Assembly: GCF_900104445.1 (NCBI RefSeq)
Contig: NZ_FNJI01000017.1
Coordinates: forward strand, 1 to 64,000
Direction of reading: 5' to 3'
DNA from: Desulforhopalus singaporensis
Lineage (GTDB): Bacteria; Desulfobacterota; Desulfobulbia; Desulfobulbales; Desulfocapsaceae
DNA length: 64,000 nucleotides
Positions within the stretch are counted from its first letter, which is position 1, and the number at the start of each line of letters is the position of its first letter. The position numbers and the translations under genes are program-made. A model generated the notes under the pieces. The model saw only the letters and a program-made list of their open reading frames with translations. It searched no databases and was not told the DNA's origin. Positions 43,200 through 52,366 of the stretch are shown here, one piece after another.

Positions 43200-43682
43200 T
43201 CAGTTTTCCTGAACGGCAAAGCGCTTCCGGCCGGCCTCGGTATAATCGTGGCATTCAATGCATCCGCACGGTGCCCCGGTTTCACGATGGCACCCGAGGC
43301 AGTTCAGGTGCAGGGCTCCCTTGAGGCCGACGATGTCGATGTGATAGTTGCCGTGTGGTTCAGCACCGTCCAGAGCGGTTGAGCGGCGGTGATGGCAGCT
43401 GCTGCAGGAGACATTTGCTGTTGCCGGTGAGTTTTTATGACACTTGAGGCACTTCTCGTCCTGCATGGTGGTTCCGGTGGTGTGGTGGTGGCAGGATGTG
43501 CAGTTATACATTTCAGCGTGGGCCAGGTGGTCAAAATCCACCGGGGTGTACAGTTCCTGCAAGGCGTCGATGGTGACCGTTGACGCGACGGCGGCAGCGA
43601 AAGCGGCTGTGGTGGGCATCACCGGAAATATAATGAAAAACAGCGACAACAACGGAAAAAGATCGATTTTTACTCTGACCAT
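43200..43682 (-). CDS. Pentahaem c3-type cytochrome
   Basis: I chose the ATG at 43682 (MVRVKIDLF), seven bases after GGAG; one at 43688 is too close to it. A signal peptide ends near AAFA|AA. Five haem motifs follow: CTSCH, CLKCH, CSSCH, CLGCH and CIECH, with extra histidines (DHLAHAEM) for axial ligation. This is a class III (c3/c7-like) periplasmic cytochrome, one haem more than the usual tetrahaem c3. It starts the three-gene redox module and lies downstream of ftsH. Confidence 0.9.
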   Translation of the reverse strand: MVRVKIDLFPLLSLFFIIFPVMPTTAAFAAAVASTVTIDALQELYTPVDFDHLAHAEMYNCTSCHHHTTGTTMQDEKCLKCHKNSPATANVSCSSCHHRRSTALDGAEPHGNYHIDIVGLKGALHLNCLGCHRETGAPCGCIECHDYTEAGRKRFAVQEN

Positions 43683-43745
43683 ATTCATGCTCCTTTGTTT
43701 TCCGGCCCCGTGTCAACGCAAATGGTTGCCGCGGCCGATTGAGGT

Positions 43746-45527
43746 TCATTCTTTCTCCGTGCGGTTTCGGCACTCCATGATGATTTCCATTTCTTCGGCG
43801 TCTATCGTTTCGTTTATGAGAAGAACTTCCGCCAAGTCGTGGAGTAGACGGTTGTGACTCCGCAGCAACTCCTCCGTTTCGGCGTAACATTCGTTTATTA
43901 TCCTGCGCACTTCCAGTTCTATTTCCCTGCAGGTTGCTTCGCTTAAAGGGCCTGTGACACTATTGTCTCCGAGGAATTGATGTTGTTTACGGCGATAGAC
44001 TGCAGGACCAAGGATCGAACTCATCCCCCATTCGCTGACCAATCGAAGGGCGATGTCGGTCGCTGCGCCAAGGTCGTTTGCAGCCCCGGTAGACAGGTGG
44101 TTAAAGACCAGTTTTTCCGCGATTCGTCCCCCTAGCAGCACCTTGATTTTGTTCATCAGGTATTTCAGGGAATAGGTGTAACGGTCTTCAAGGGGGAGCT
44201 GTTGCGTCAGCCCGAGGGCTATTCCTCGCGGGATGATGGTGATCTTGTGGAGTGAATCCGTCTCGGGAAGGAGCCAGGCGACAAGAGCATGGCCGGACTC
44301 GTGGTAGGCTGTTATTCTTCTTTCCTGCTCGTTTATGGCGCTGTTTTTTCTTTCCAGCCCCATGATGATTTTGTCTTTTGCTTCTTCAAAATCATCCATT
44401 CCAACCGCCTGCTTTTTCTTCCTGGCGGCGGTAAGGGCCGCTTCATTGACCAGATTGGCAATATCGGCGCCGTTGAACCCGGGAATGCCCTGGGCGATAA
44501 CGGTCAGGTTGAGAGTCTCCGAGACGGTGATTTGTCTCGTGTGTACTTCAAGGATCTTTACCCTGCCGCGCAGGCTCGGGAGGGAAACGGTCAGCTGTCG
44601 ATCAAATCTTCCGGGGCGCAACAGTGCGGGGTCGAGAATGTCGGGACGGTTGGTGGCAGCTATAACTATCACCGTTTCGTTGCTTGCAAACCCGTCCATT
44701 TCCACGAGCAGGGCGTTGAGGGTCTGTTCCCGTTCTTCATGGGAACCGTTCTGTCCGCCGCTTCGCCGGCCGCCGATAGCGTCGATTTCGTCGATGAAAA
44801 CAATGCAGGGAGAGTTTTTCTTGGCCGTGCTGAACAGTTCCCTGACCCTCAGGGCTCCGACTCCGGCAAACATCTCGACAAAATCGGAACCGCCGATGTG
44901 GTAGAAAGGGACGGAGGCTTCTCCGGCAATGGCCTTGGCGAGCAGCGTCTTGCCGGTACCGGGAGGTCCCTGGAGCAGCACCCCCCTGGGGATATGTCCA
45001 CCAAGGAGGTTGTAGGTTTCGTGGTGTTTGAGAAAATCGACTATTTCCCGCAACTCTTCTGCAACCTCGTCAATACCGGCGACATCGCCAAAGGTCTTGC
45101 GGTCGGCCTGGCTGGTTGTTGCCTGGAATCCTTTCTCCTTCACCTTGAAGAGTTCGCGGGGGGAACGCTTGGTAAGAAGTGTCCACAGCGCCGCCATGGT
45201 AAAAAGCGCAAACATCATATGGACGATTTTTGCAAAAAGTGTGGGCGGCGCGTCGGCCGTTATGGCGACGTTATTGTCCAACAGCTGCCGGACCAGGCCG
45301 GACGGGTCCGGACAATAGCTTGAAAAAGGTTCTCCGGAATCGTATTCGCCGGTGATCTCGGCACCGCGCAGGTGGACGGAAGTGATTTTTCCTTTTTGCA
45401 GGTTGGCGATAAATTCACTGTAGGTGACCTCGGGCGGGGTCGTTGCCAAAAGCCATGCATTGTAGCTCAGCAAACCGAGAAGAGTTAAACACACCAGCAG
45501 CAGCGCTGCCTGTACCCTGTTAATCAT
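43746..45527 (-). CDS. ftsH: FtsH-type AAA+ zinc metalloprotease
   Basis: This membrane-bound protease degrades misassembled membrane proteins. The 593 residues have two N-terminal membrane segments (about 7-28 and 101-118) around a periplasmic domain, Walker A GPPGTGKT (187-194), [10 protein letters not shown], the SRH block [10 protein letters not shown], and zinc ligands HESGH (409-413) with a later [10 protein letters not shown]. The pore loop region reads [17 protein letters not shown], with A replacing the usual S. Its start overlaps the transposase-derived gene by eight bases. The genetic link to a membrane redox module suggests a quality-control role there, or a second, specialised FtsH. 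Confidence 0.93.
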   Translation of the reverse strand: MINRVQAALLLVCLTLLGLLSYNAWLLATTPPEVTYSEFIANLQKGKITSVHLRGAEITGEYDSGEPFSSYCPDPSGLVRQLLDNNVAITADAPPTLFAKIVHMMFALFTMAALWTLLTKRSPRELFKVKEKGFQATTSQADRKTFGDVAGIDEVAEELREIVDFLKHHETYNLLGGHIPRGVLLQGPPGTGKTLLAKAIAGEASVPFYHIGGSDFVEMFAGVGALRVRELFSTAKKNSPCIVFIDEIDAIGGRRSGGQNGSHEEREQTLNALLVEMDGFASNETVIVIAATNRPDILDPALLRPGRFDRQLTVSLPSLRGRVKILEVHTRQITVSETLNLTVIAQGIPGFNGADIANLVNEAALTAARKKKQAVGMDDFEEAKDKIIMGLERKNSAINEQERRITAYHESGHALVAWLLPETDSLHKITIIPRGIALGLTQQLPLEDRYTYSLKYLMNKIKVLLGGRIAEKLVFNHLSTGAANDLGAATDIALRLVSEWGMSSILGPAVYRRKQHQFLGDNSVTGPLSEATCREIELEVRRIINECYAETEELLRSHNRLLHDLAEVLLINETIDAEEMEIIMECRNRTEKE

Positions 45528-46413
45528 GGCTCACCTCCCTGGCTGTGGCTGTGGGATGGTTTGCGGCCGTGACAGACTGGGATATCAGCCCAGTCAGAAG
45601 ATGGTCGAGCACCGCCAGGTCATCGCTCCAGGAGGAGGTGTTGCAGCGGAAACAGAATTCGTCCAGATATCCCTGGAGGTGGCGCAGGGAGATGGTGCCC
45701 CTGTATACCGTCTTGAGCCAGGCTACGGTTCTGTCAAAGAGAAGGTCGCTTTTTTCCAGCTGGTCCTGGGTCGGTTGCCGCCAATTCTCGCCGGCTGGTG
45801 CAATGTTTGCCGACAGTAGGCCGGGCGTTGTTGTCACAAGGGTTGCGTTTTTTTCGACAAGAACGCCTATCGCCCGGGCAACTTCGTCCATTGACCCAGA
45901 ATTCAGCCTGGTCTGGCGGATGCGGCGCTCGTTGCCGCGGTCAAGCTCCATTGCCAGGCCGATATAAACAGCGTCCGGACCAACACATATTGAGGCCGGT
46001 AATTGGTGCACGGTAAACAGGACGGTGCCGTGGCACGGCGCGCTTTCCGCAAACGCCGCCGCCCGCCTGATCTTCTGCAGCCAGTTCCAGGCCGTCTGGT
46101 AACATGAAAGTGCCATCAGCCGCTGGAGTTCCCTGGCACTGAGTCCTTGAGGGGTGGAACAGAATTGCCGGGCAACCCGTATCCAGGCGACCAGGTTTTT
46201 TTTGCTGCCGTGCATCAGGGTATTGGCTGTAATTGAGGTCTGTTTGCGGCAATACCTGCAGACCACCACATACGCCGGAGCGGTTTGCCGCTGCATAATA
46301 CCGCAGAAAGGACACCTGAACCCCCAGGGCCAGCGTTTGCGGAACAGGTAGGCCACGCAGGCCTGTTCGCTGGAAAACGGTTTGCCGGTTGTAAAACCTT
46401 GGTATTTTTTCAT
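45520..46413 (-). CDS. IS1595/ISXO2-type transposase-derived protein, catalytically degenerate
   Basis: The 297 residues begin with the zinc ribbon of IS1595-type transposases (CPFCGIMQ...CRYCRKQTSITANT) and the following helix block ending in YQTAWNWLQKIRRAA. The DDE core is eroded: the segment that should hold the first aspartate reads TVLFTVHQLP, and the one for the second reads ATLVTTTPG. The last motif, HLQGYLDEFCFRCN, survives. The frame is intact, no IS ends are visible, and it overlaps ftsH by eight bases. It looks like a domesticated DNA-binding protein rather than a mobile element. Confidence 0.7.
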   Translation of the reverse strand: MKKYQGFTTGKPFSSEQACVAYLFRKRWPWGFRCPFCGIMQRQTAPAYVVVCRYCRKQTSITANTLMHGSKKNLVAWIRVARQFCSTPQGLSARELQRLMALSCYQTAWNWLQKIRRAAAFAESAPCHGTVLFTVHQLPASICVGPDAVYIGLAMELDRGNERRIRQTRLNSGSMDEVARAIGVLVEKNATLVTTTPGLLSANIAPAGENWRQPTQDQLEKSDLLFDRTVAWLKTVYRGTISLRHLQGYLDEFCFRCNTSSWSDDLAVLDHLLTGLISQSVTAANHPTATAREVSHD

Positions 46414-46617
46414 CGCAGAACTCTTCTGTTGCAGAAAAATTTACAATACCCCCTGTCTTGTTTAATCTTTCAGAAGCATATGACATGCCATTCCGGCAAC
46501 CGTTCGAAACAGGTCTGCTGTTACTGTTGTGATATCTTTGCCGGGGTGGTGGGAAAACCTGTTGGCCTTTCCTGGAGTCAGGGAAAAATCGGGAAGGGAA
46601 AATGAACAGTTATGGTG

Positions 46618-46653
46618 CATGGAACAGAAGTGTTGCAACACTTCTGTTCCATG
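46618..46653. repeat. Perfect 36-bp palindrome
   Basis: CATGGAACAGAAGTGTTG (46618-46635) is followed without a gap by its exact reverse complement (46636-46653). It ends three bases before the stop of the sigma-54 activator gene. No T-run follows on either strand, so it is not a standard intrinsic terminator. The remaining 243-base gap (46414-46656) should hold the promoter for the transposase-derived/ftsH genes, but none is obvious. Confidence 0.9.
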
Positions 46654-46656
46654 GTC

Positions 46657-48468
46657 TCAGCCGGAAAAAAGATCGATATCGATATGGAGTTCGCGCATCT
46701 TGCGGTAGAGTGTCGAACGGTTTACGTTAAGTATTCTTGCAGCTTTGGCCTTGTTGCCGCCCGCTCTTCGCAGGGCGTTGACTATTTCACCCGTAAGTTG
46801 CTGTCTGCTGTTATCATCGGCCTGTTCCACCAGGTCGGCGGTTTTGTCGTCGTCGGCGGAAGAAAGTGGATTGATGTTAGCTGGAATCGTTTCTCCGGCG
46901 ATTTCCTGCGGCAGGTGTTCTGTTGAGATGGTTGTGTCGTGGCAGAGTATGCAGGCTCTTTCGATAAAGTGCTTGAGCTGTCTGACATTGCCGGGCCAGT
47001 GGTAGCCGCCAAGGAGTTCAAGGGCCTGTTCCGAGATGCCGGTTATGTTCTTATGTACTTTCTGGGCATAGCGGGTAATGAAGTGGTGGGTGAGCAGCTC
47101 TATATCTTCCTTTCTATCTTTTAACAGCGGCAGGTTGATATCGATGACCAGCAGGCGGAAATAGAGATCTTCGCGAAACTCTCCCCTTGCCACCTTTTTT
47201 TTTAGATCCACGTTGGTTGCTGCCACGACCCTGACGTCGACCTGGACTTTTCTGTCACTGCCCACCGGATAAAAGGTTTTTTCCTGCAGAAAGCGCAACA
47301 GGCGAAGCTGCATGGTTTTTGAGATGTCGCCAATCTCATCGAGAAAGAGGGTGCCTCCATCCGCCTGGAGAATTCGTCCATCTCTGGTTTCGTTTGCTCC
47401 GGTAAAAGCCCCTTTTTTATGGCCGAACAGCTCGCTTTCAAGGAGGGTGTCCTGTATCGTCGTGCAGTCGACCATGACCAGCGGCCGGTTGCGCCTTGAA
47501 CTCTCCTTGTGGATGGCGCCTGCCACCAACTCCTTGCCGGTGCCGCTTGCTCCCGTTATCAGTACAGTCGTATCGACTCTGCCGATGTTTTCAACTAGCA
47601 GATAGACGTTCTGCATGGGCGGGCTGGCACCTATCAACTGGTGAAAACGGGTACGTTTTTGCGGCAGAACCAGCTCCTTGCGGGTTATGTCCCTGAACAC
47701 CAGCACCGCACCGGGAGCGTTTTTCTCGCCGGTGTGCAGCGGGGAGATGCAGATGCTGAGCAGTTTTTTCCTGTCATCATCGAGAAAGCATTCAACCCTA
47801 TGGTCGGTCAGTTCTGTCCCTTTATTGAGAACCTCCGCCACTTTTTCTGTTATCTGGGCCAAAACCGGTCGCCTGAGCAGGACGGAGTCAAACCCGTCGC
47901 CTTCGCAGATATACAACCCCACCTCCTGGAAAAGCGTTGCTGCAGCCTGGTTCACCTGCATAACCTTCATCTGCTGGTCGACTGAGACGATGCCGTCCGA
48001 GACGCTTTTGAAGATGGTCTCGAGGAAGCTTCGGTACTGTTCCCGAGCCCTTTCCGCTTCCTGCTTCTCCTGTTCCAGGTGATAATGGCTGATAGCCAGG
48101 CGGACTGTCTTGAGCAGAGTGTCTTTTTCGATCGGTTTGGAGAGGTAATCGAAAGCGCCAAGGCGAACCGCCTCGGACGCTGTCTCCACATGGGGAAACC
48201 CGGTGATGATGACCACCGGGCAGTTGACTCCGAGTTTTCTGAATCTCTTGAACAGATCTATACCCGATTGATTTTCCAGCACTATATCGCAGATGATGAG
48301 ATCAAATATCTGGCGGGAAACTTCCCTGACGGCTTCTTCCGGGGAGGCGACTGCTATAACCGTTTCGTAGCCGGCTCGTTGCAGAAATATCCGGAAAGTG
48401 TTTCTCAGGCTGACTTCGTCATCGACAATCAGGATTGCCGCTCCGGTTGCACTCTGTATCATTGCCAT
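46657..48468 (-). CDS. Sigma-54-dependent response regulator (REC-PAS-AAA+-Fis)
   Basis: The ATG at 48468 has AAGGA at the best spacing (other in-frame ATGs: 48474, 48462). The roughly 603 residues hold a receiver domain (LIVDDEVSLRNTFRIFLQ; LIICDIVLE), a PAS domain (VSDGIVSVDQQMKVMQVNQA), an AAA+ domain with GASGTGKELVAGAIH, the sigma-54 contact loop GAFTGA and GGTLFLDEIGD, and a Fis-type helix-turn-helix (GGNKAKAARILNVNRSTLYR). It activates sigma-54 promoters when phosphorylated, presumably by the kinase at 49232-51235. The nearby -24/-12 site at 40737 is a candidate target. Confidence 0.95.
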   Translation of the reverse strand: MAMIQSATGAAILIVDDEVSLRNTFRIFLQRAGYETVIAVASPEEAVREVSRQIFDLIICDIVLENQSGIDLFKRFRKLGVNCPVVIITGFPHVETASEAVRLGAFDYLSKPIEKDTLLKTVRLAISHYHLEQEKQEAERAREQYRSFLETIFKSVSDGIVSVDQQMKVMQVNQAAATLFQEVGLYICEGDGFDSVLLRRPVLAQITEKVAEVLNKGTELTDHRVECFLDDDRKKLLSICISPLHTGEKNAPGAVLVFRDITRKELVLPQKRTRFHQLIGASPPMQNVYLLVENIGRVDTTVLITGASGTGKELVAGAIHKESSRRNRPLVMVDCTTIQDTLLESELFGHKKGAFTGANETRDGRILQADGGTLFLDEIGDISKTMQLRLLRFLQEKTFYPVGSDRKVQVDVRVVAATNVDLKKKVARGEFREDLYFRLLVIDINLPLLKDRKEDIELLTHHFITRYAQKVHKNITGISEQALELLGGYHWPGNVRQLKHFIERACILCHDTTISTEHLPQEIAGETIPANINPLSSADDDKTADLVEQADDNSRQQLTGEIVNALRRAGGNKAKAARILNVNRSTLYRKMRELHIDIDLFSG

Positions 48469-48488
48469 CCCCATCCTTGAGTGAATTG

Positions 48489-49223
48489 CTACTTGTACGT
48501 ATTCATATCCCTGAAAACCACGACAGCGCCTGTCAGCATACCATTTTCTCTTATGGGAGTGCTGACATATTCAACCGGAAAGGAGGAACCGTTTTTGCAC
48601 CAGAAAACGTCGCCGCTCTTGTAATGAACCTGGCCGTCCCGGTACGCCATGTAGATGGGGCACTGTTCAACGGGATGAACGGTGCCGTCGGGATGTGTGT
48701 GGTGAATGAGTTCATGGTGGGTGTTGCCGAGCAGCTCCTCAACTTCCCGGTCAAGCATGAGCGCGGCAGCTCTGTTCACGAAGATAACCCTGCCCTGGTT
48801 ATCGAGTCCGAGTATTCCCTCCCCGGCGGAGTCAAGGATCAGGTTGAACTGTTTCTGCAGGCCGCAAGCCTCTTGTTCGGCTTGTATTCGTTCAGCAATT
48901 TCCCTGTGTAATGCCCCGTTTACCATCTGGAGCTCCAGGGTTCGTTTTTCAATGGACTGGTCAAACTGCCACCGGAGATTGTGGTTGGCCTTTTTTTCCA
49001 GCGCCAGTTGGTCGTTGAGCTTTTCGACTCTTTTTTGCTGTTGCCTGTAAAAGAGATAAAAAGTGAGCAGCACGCAGCAGAAAAGCGCGATACCAAGCAG
49101 TGTTGTCAATGTCGCCCAACCAGCTGCGTCCGGCTGCCCCGTGGTGGACACAACGATCACTGCACCGATAAATACTGCGAATTGAACAGTGAGAACAATT
49201 CCTGTAAAACGCGATGACTGCAT
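48489..49223 (-). CDS. Membrane-anchored PAS-domain protein
   Basis: The ATG at 49223 begins eight bases after the kinase stop, with AGGTG between. The 244 residues hold two membrane segments (about 8-26 and 36-56), a coiled-coil (VEKLNDQLALEKKANHNLRW) and one C-terminal PAS domain (ILDSAGEGILGLDNQGRVIF). It has no kinase, GGDEF or other output domain. PAS sequence near DRDMN/FRDMN resembles that of the flanking regulator and kinase. It probably tunes signalling between them, for example as a sensor input. Confidence 0.82.
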   Translation of the reverse strand: MQSSRFTGIVLTVQFAVFIGAVIVVSTTGQPDAAGWATLTTLLGIALFCCVLLTFYLFYRQQQKRVEKLNDQLALEKKANHNLRWQFDQSIEKRTLELQMVNGALHREIAERIQAEQEACGLQKQFNLILDSAGEGILGLDNQGRVIFVNRAAALMLDREVEELLGNTHHELIHHTHPDGTVHPVEQCPIYMAYRDGQVHYKSGDVFWCKNGSSFPVEYVSTPIRENGMLTGAVVVFRDMNTYK

Positions 49224-49231
49224 AACACACC

Positions 49232-51235
49232 TCAGAACGGTTGCACCGGCAGTTCGATGGTGAAGGTCGACCACTCTCCCGGCCTGCTCTTGACCCTGAT
49301 GGTACCGCCGTGATCCCTTATCAGCCCATGGCTGATACTCAACCCCAGGCCGGTTCCTTCGCCTTTTGGTTTGGTGGAAAAAAAGGGGTCGAACAGTTTG
49401 TTTTGTATGTTTTCTGCAATTCCGATGCCATGGTCGGTGAATTTCAGCACGATCGTCGGGCGGGATTTGATATTGAGCAGTTCCCCGGATATTTCGAGTA
49501 TTTTTTCGGGACAGGAATGGGCAAAACGTTTATTCAGCGCATAACGGGCGTTGCTTATCATATTGAGAACAACCTGCTGCAGCTGCTGTTCGTTGCACAT
49601 CAGCGGCGGCAGAGGGCTGGGGTAGCAGACGGAACAGGTGATACCGTCTTTTTTCAGCAGGTGCGCCACCAGTTGCAGGCTGTTGGCGACTATTTTCTCT
49701 ATCCGTGAGAGGGTGAGGTTTTCTTTTCTGCGATGGGCAAAATCGAGCAGATTCGCGATGATACAGGCAATTCTTTTGCTTTCGGTGATGATGTTTCGCA
49801 GGTTGTCCGTGTTTTCCGGATCCTGTGGGTCATCCAGAATGATCTGCGCGTAATTGATGATGCCGTTTATGGGGTTGTTGATCTCGTGGGCCACTCCAGA
49901 GGCGAGTTCGCCTATGGTTGCCAGCTGTGCCGTCCGTATGGCCTCTGCTCTTATCACTTCCTCTTCGGTGAGGTTGCGGGCGAGCAGGAATGTGGCATTG
50001 ATATCGCCGTCCTCCTCGATCAGAGGACTGACGGTTAGCATGTAGCTGCCGTGCAGGCCGTGCAGGTACGTTTCCGTTATCCTCGTTTTCTGGTAACCGA
50101 TGAACTGTTCCAGGGGGCACGGGGTGTTCTCGCCGTGGCCGCCGTGGAGAATATCACAGACCTTCAGGCCGATCACCTCATCGCGTCGTTTTCTGGCGGC
50201 GGCGCAGGTCGCCGGGTTCGCCTCCAGGATCCTGTTGTCGTTTGACACCACCATCGCCGGGTCCTGGATGGCGATGAATATTTTTTCCCACCTGGCGGTC
50301 AACATGTGCAGCTGCTGACCGGTAACGGTGCTCTCTGTTTCGTCGATCCCCAGCATTACCAGGCCGAGTTCGCCTTTTTCTATGTCGTGTTTGATTGAAC
50401 TGTGCCAGCTTATGTGCCTTGTCACTCCGGTTTTCGTGAGCAGTGGCGCCTTGAAGTTGATGCTGGCGCGGGCGCCTTTGATGGTTTCTGAAAAAAGCCG
50501 CTGGGATTTGAGCCTGTTATCCGGAGCGATCAGCACATCAACCCAATATTTCTCAACGACTTCCTCTTCTAAAAAGCCGGTTACCTGCTCGGCTCTCTTG
50601 TTAAAAGAGACGATGGTGCCGCATGGGCGTATGGACACCATGAGAGCCTGGATGGTGTCGGCTATTTCTTTGTTGAAGTCTTTTTCAAGCTTGAGCTTGA
50701 GCGCGGTGTCGCCGGCCTGAAGCGCCCGGCCTATTTCTTCAAGAACGCCTGTGATAAACTCACTCTTCAGGGGTGACAGGAAAGTCTTGTGCTGCCATTC
50801 CATCACCACGAAACCGTAAATCTTCTGTTGGTATCTCACCGGCCAGATCATGGTTTGCGCAGGGTGCGAAAATTTTGCTGCTGTTCCGGCAGGATCGGGG
50901 GAAAGATTCAACGGGGATGAAAACCTTGTCAGATTTCCCGCAAATGTTTTGCCAAGACGATCGATGACGGCGTCATGGGTGGGAGAGTTCCACAGTGAGG
51001 ATGGGAAACAGGCGAATTGTTTCGGCTGGCCATCTTCGCCGTCAATGGTGGCGGCCCAGACCGAGGAGCAGTGAAATATTTCGGCAAGAAAGGAACAGCA
51101 GGTCCGGAACACAAAGGCGTACTTCTGCTCTTTACTGCCCACCACGCCCTGTTCCCGTATAATGCGTGGTAGCCTGTTTCGGTGCCTGAACAACTCAAGC
51201 GCCTCGCTGTCTTTGTCGGCACGTGACTGAACCAT
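49232..51235 (-). CDS. PAS-containing sensor histidine kinase
   Basis: The ATG at 51235 (MVQSRADKD) follows GGAG; the frame extends to 51304. The 667-residue soluble protein has an N-terminal GAF-like region, two PAS domains (around IQALMVSIRPCGTIVSFNKR and IQDPAMVVSNDNRILEANPA), a HisKA domain with LASGVAHEINNPINGIINYA and an NtrB-like ATPase domain (VVLNMISNARYAL, GIGIAENIQ, GTGLGLSISHG). CxxC-containing CPLEQF near the second PAS may bind a cofactor. It starts a three-gene signalling operon ending in the sigma-54 activator. Confidence 0.93.
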   Translation of the reverse strand: MVQSRADKDSEALELFRHRNRLPRIIREQGVVGSKEQKYAFVFRTCCSFLAEIFHCSSVWAATIDGEDGQPKQFACFPSSLWNSPTHDAVIDRLGKTFAGNLTRFSSPLNLSPDPAGTAAKFSHPAQTMIWPVRYQQKIYGFVVMEWQHKTFLSPLKSEFITGVLEEIGRALQAGDTALKLKLEKDFNKEIADTIQALMVSIRPCGTIVSFNKRAEQVTGFLEEEVVEKYWVDVLIAPDNRLKSQRLFSETIKGARASINFKAPLLTKTGVTRHISWHSSIKHDIEKGELGLVMLGIDETESTVTGQQLHMLTARWEKIFIAIQDPAMVVSNDNRILEANPATCAAARKRRDEVIGLKVCDILHGGHGENTPCPLEQFIGYQKTRITETYLHGLHGSYMLTVSPLIEEDGDINATFLLARNLTEEEVIRAEAIRTAQLATIGELASGVAHEINNPINGIINYAQIILDDPQDPENTDNLRNIITESKRIACIIANLLDFAHRRKENLTLSRIEKIVANSLQLVAHLLKKDGITCSVCYPSPLPPLMCNEQQLQQVVLNMISNARYALNKRFAHSCPEKILEISGELLNIKSRPTIVLKFTDHGIGIAENIQNKLFDPFFSTKPKGEGTGLGLSISHGLIRDHGGTIRVKSRPGEWSTFTIELPVQPF

Positions 51236-51557
51236 AGCGGTCTCCGGTTGTTGTACAACACGTTCGTTACAGATATAACACCACAAACCGGACTTCTTCG
51301 TCAAGAAGGGCTGTATTGCCAGGTCCTGGAAACCGTGGCGGGAAAGCCGGTTGCGGGCAGCAAAAAAAAATTAGAAAAAGCTGTAACATTTTTACCGTCT
51401 GCACAAAGGTTGTCGCAGAACTGCCATAAAAATAATTGTTTAAGGATGTCAACTGTGATACGGTTTCGCTTATTTCTTAAAACAGCGCTCGATGTTGCAG
51501 GGTGCTGTCCAGAAGCGGATGTTTATATGCAGCGCTACAAGTTTTTTCTGACAGGAG
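51236..51557. other. Divergent intergenic region
   Basis: These 322 bases separate the kinase operon from the acyltransferase gene. They include a run of nine A at 51361-51369 and an AT-rich stretch to about 51390, likely to hold one or both promoters. I cannot assign a convincing -35/-10 pair, and no frame here looks coding. Confidence 0.4.
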
Positions 51558-52337
51558 TTGGCAAAAGAAGTGGTTTGTGAACATTCACCAGATGGCCGAA
51601 GGATCGACAAGAACAACCTCTCAAAAGAGCTTCACTGTGGAGGGGATCCTTTAAGCCGCTATAAACACAAGGTACTTGGAGGAGATAAAGGATATCTCCA
51701 GTTACTCCAGTTCGAGGTTGGCCAGCTGTTTCTGGCCAATCTGGGTGGAGGGTTGGGCTACCTGCTTCGCAGGCTCTGTATTGCGCCGCTGTTCAGCGGT
51801 TGCGGGAAAAATTTTATCCTCGGCAGGGGGGTCACCCTGCGCACCCCGGGAAATATTACCTTGGGCGACAATGTCGCCATAGATGACGGAACCCTGCTTG
51901 ACGGCGGAACCGGTGAGTTGAGCCGGATGGAGATCGGCGACAACGTCATCGTAAGCAAGGGCTGCGTCGTTCAGGCCAAAACCGGGCTGCTGGCAATTGG
52001 CGACGGATGTGATATCGGCGCCCACTGCATCCTGACCAGCGCTGGGGGAATCGTCCTTGAAGATAACGTTCTCATTGCCGGCAACTGCTACCTGGGAGGC
52101 GCTCGGTATAATATGGACCGCCTTGATACTCCCGTGATGGATCAGGGGATCTATTCCAGGGGCGAGGTCAGGGTGGGCCGGGGGAGCTGGATCGGTGCCG
52201 GGGCGACTATCCTGGACGGGGTCAAGGTCGGGGAAGGGGCGGTTATCGGCGCAGGCGCTCTTGTCACCAGGGACATTCCCGCATTTTCCATTGCCACCGG
52301 AACTCCTGCACGGGTTATCCGGAAAAGGGTGGAGTAA
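51558..52337 (+). CDS. Left-handed beta-helix (hexapeptide) acyltransferase
   Basis: The start is uncertain: a TTG at 51558 abuts AGGAG, and a GTG at 51570 has wider spacing. After a helical N-terminus the protein is built of hexapeptide repeats (ITLGDNVAIDDGTLLDGG, LAIGDGCDIGAHCI, VRVGRGSWIGAGATI, VKVGEGAVIGAGALV) and ends TGTPARVIRKRVE, as in LbetaH sugar O-acetyl- or N-acetyltransferases. Such enzymes modify lipopolysaccharide or capsule sugars. The acceptor is unknown, and no other polysaccharide gene is adjacent. Confidence 0.88.
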   Translation: MAKEVVCEHSPDGRRIDKNNLSKELHCGGDPLSRYKHKVLGGDKGYLQLLQFEVGQLFLANLGGGLGYLLRRLCIAPLFSGCGKNFILGRGVTLRTPGNITLGDNVAIDDGTLLDGGTGELSRMEIGDNVIVSKGCVVQAKTGLLAIGDGCDIGAHCILTSAGGIVLEDNVLIAGNCYLGGARYNMDRLDTPVMDQGIYSRGEVRVGRGSWIGAGATILDGVKVGEGAVIGAGALVTRDIPAFSIATGTPARVIRKRVE

Positions 52338-52366
52338 GATTGTAAATATAACGTTACGTTTTGGCC

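Noticed and set aside
43710-43735. GGCAAC...TTGC on the minus strand before the cytochrome gene as a sigma-54 promoter
   Set aside because: The GG-to-GC distance is one base too short, which normally abolishes sigma-54 promoter function.
45520-46413. An active IS1595-type insertion sequence
   Set aside because: No terminal repeats are visible, both catalytic aspartates are missing, and the gene overlaps ftsH.
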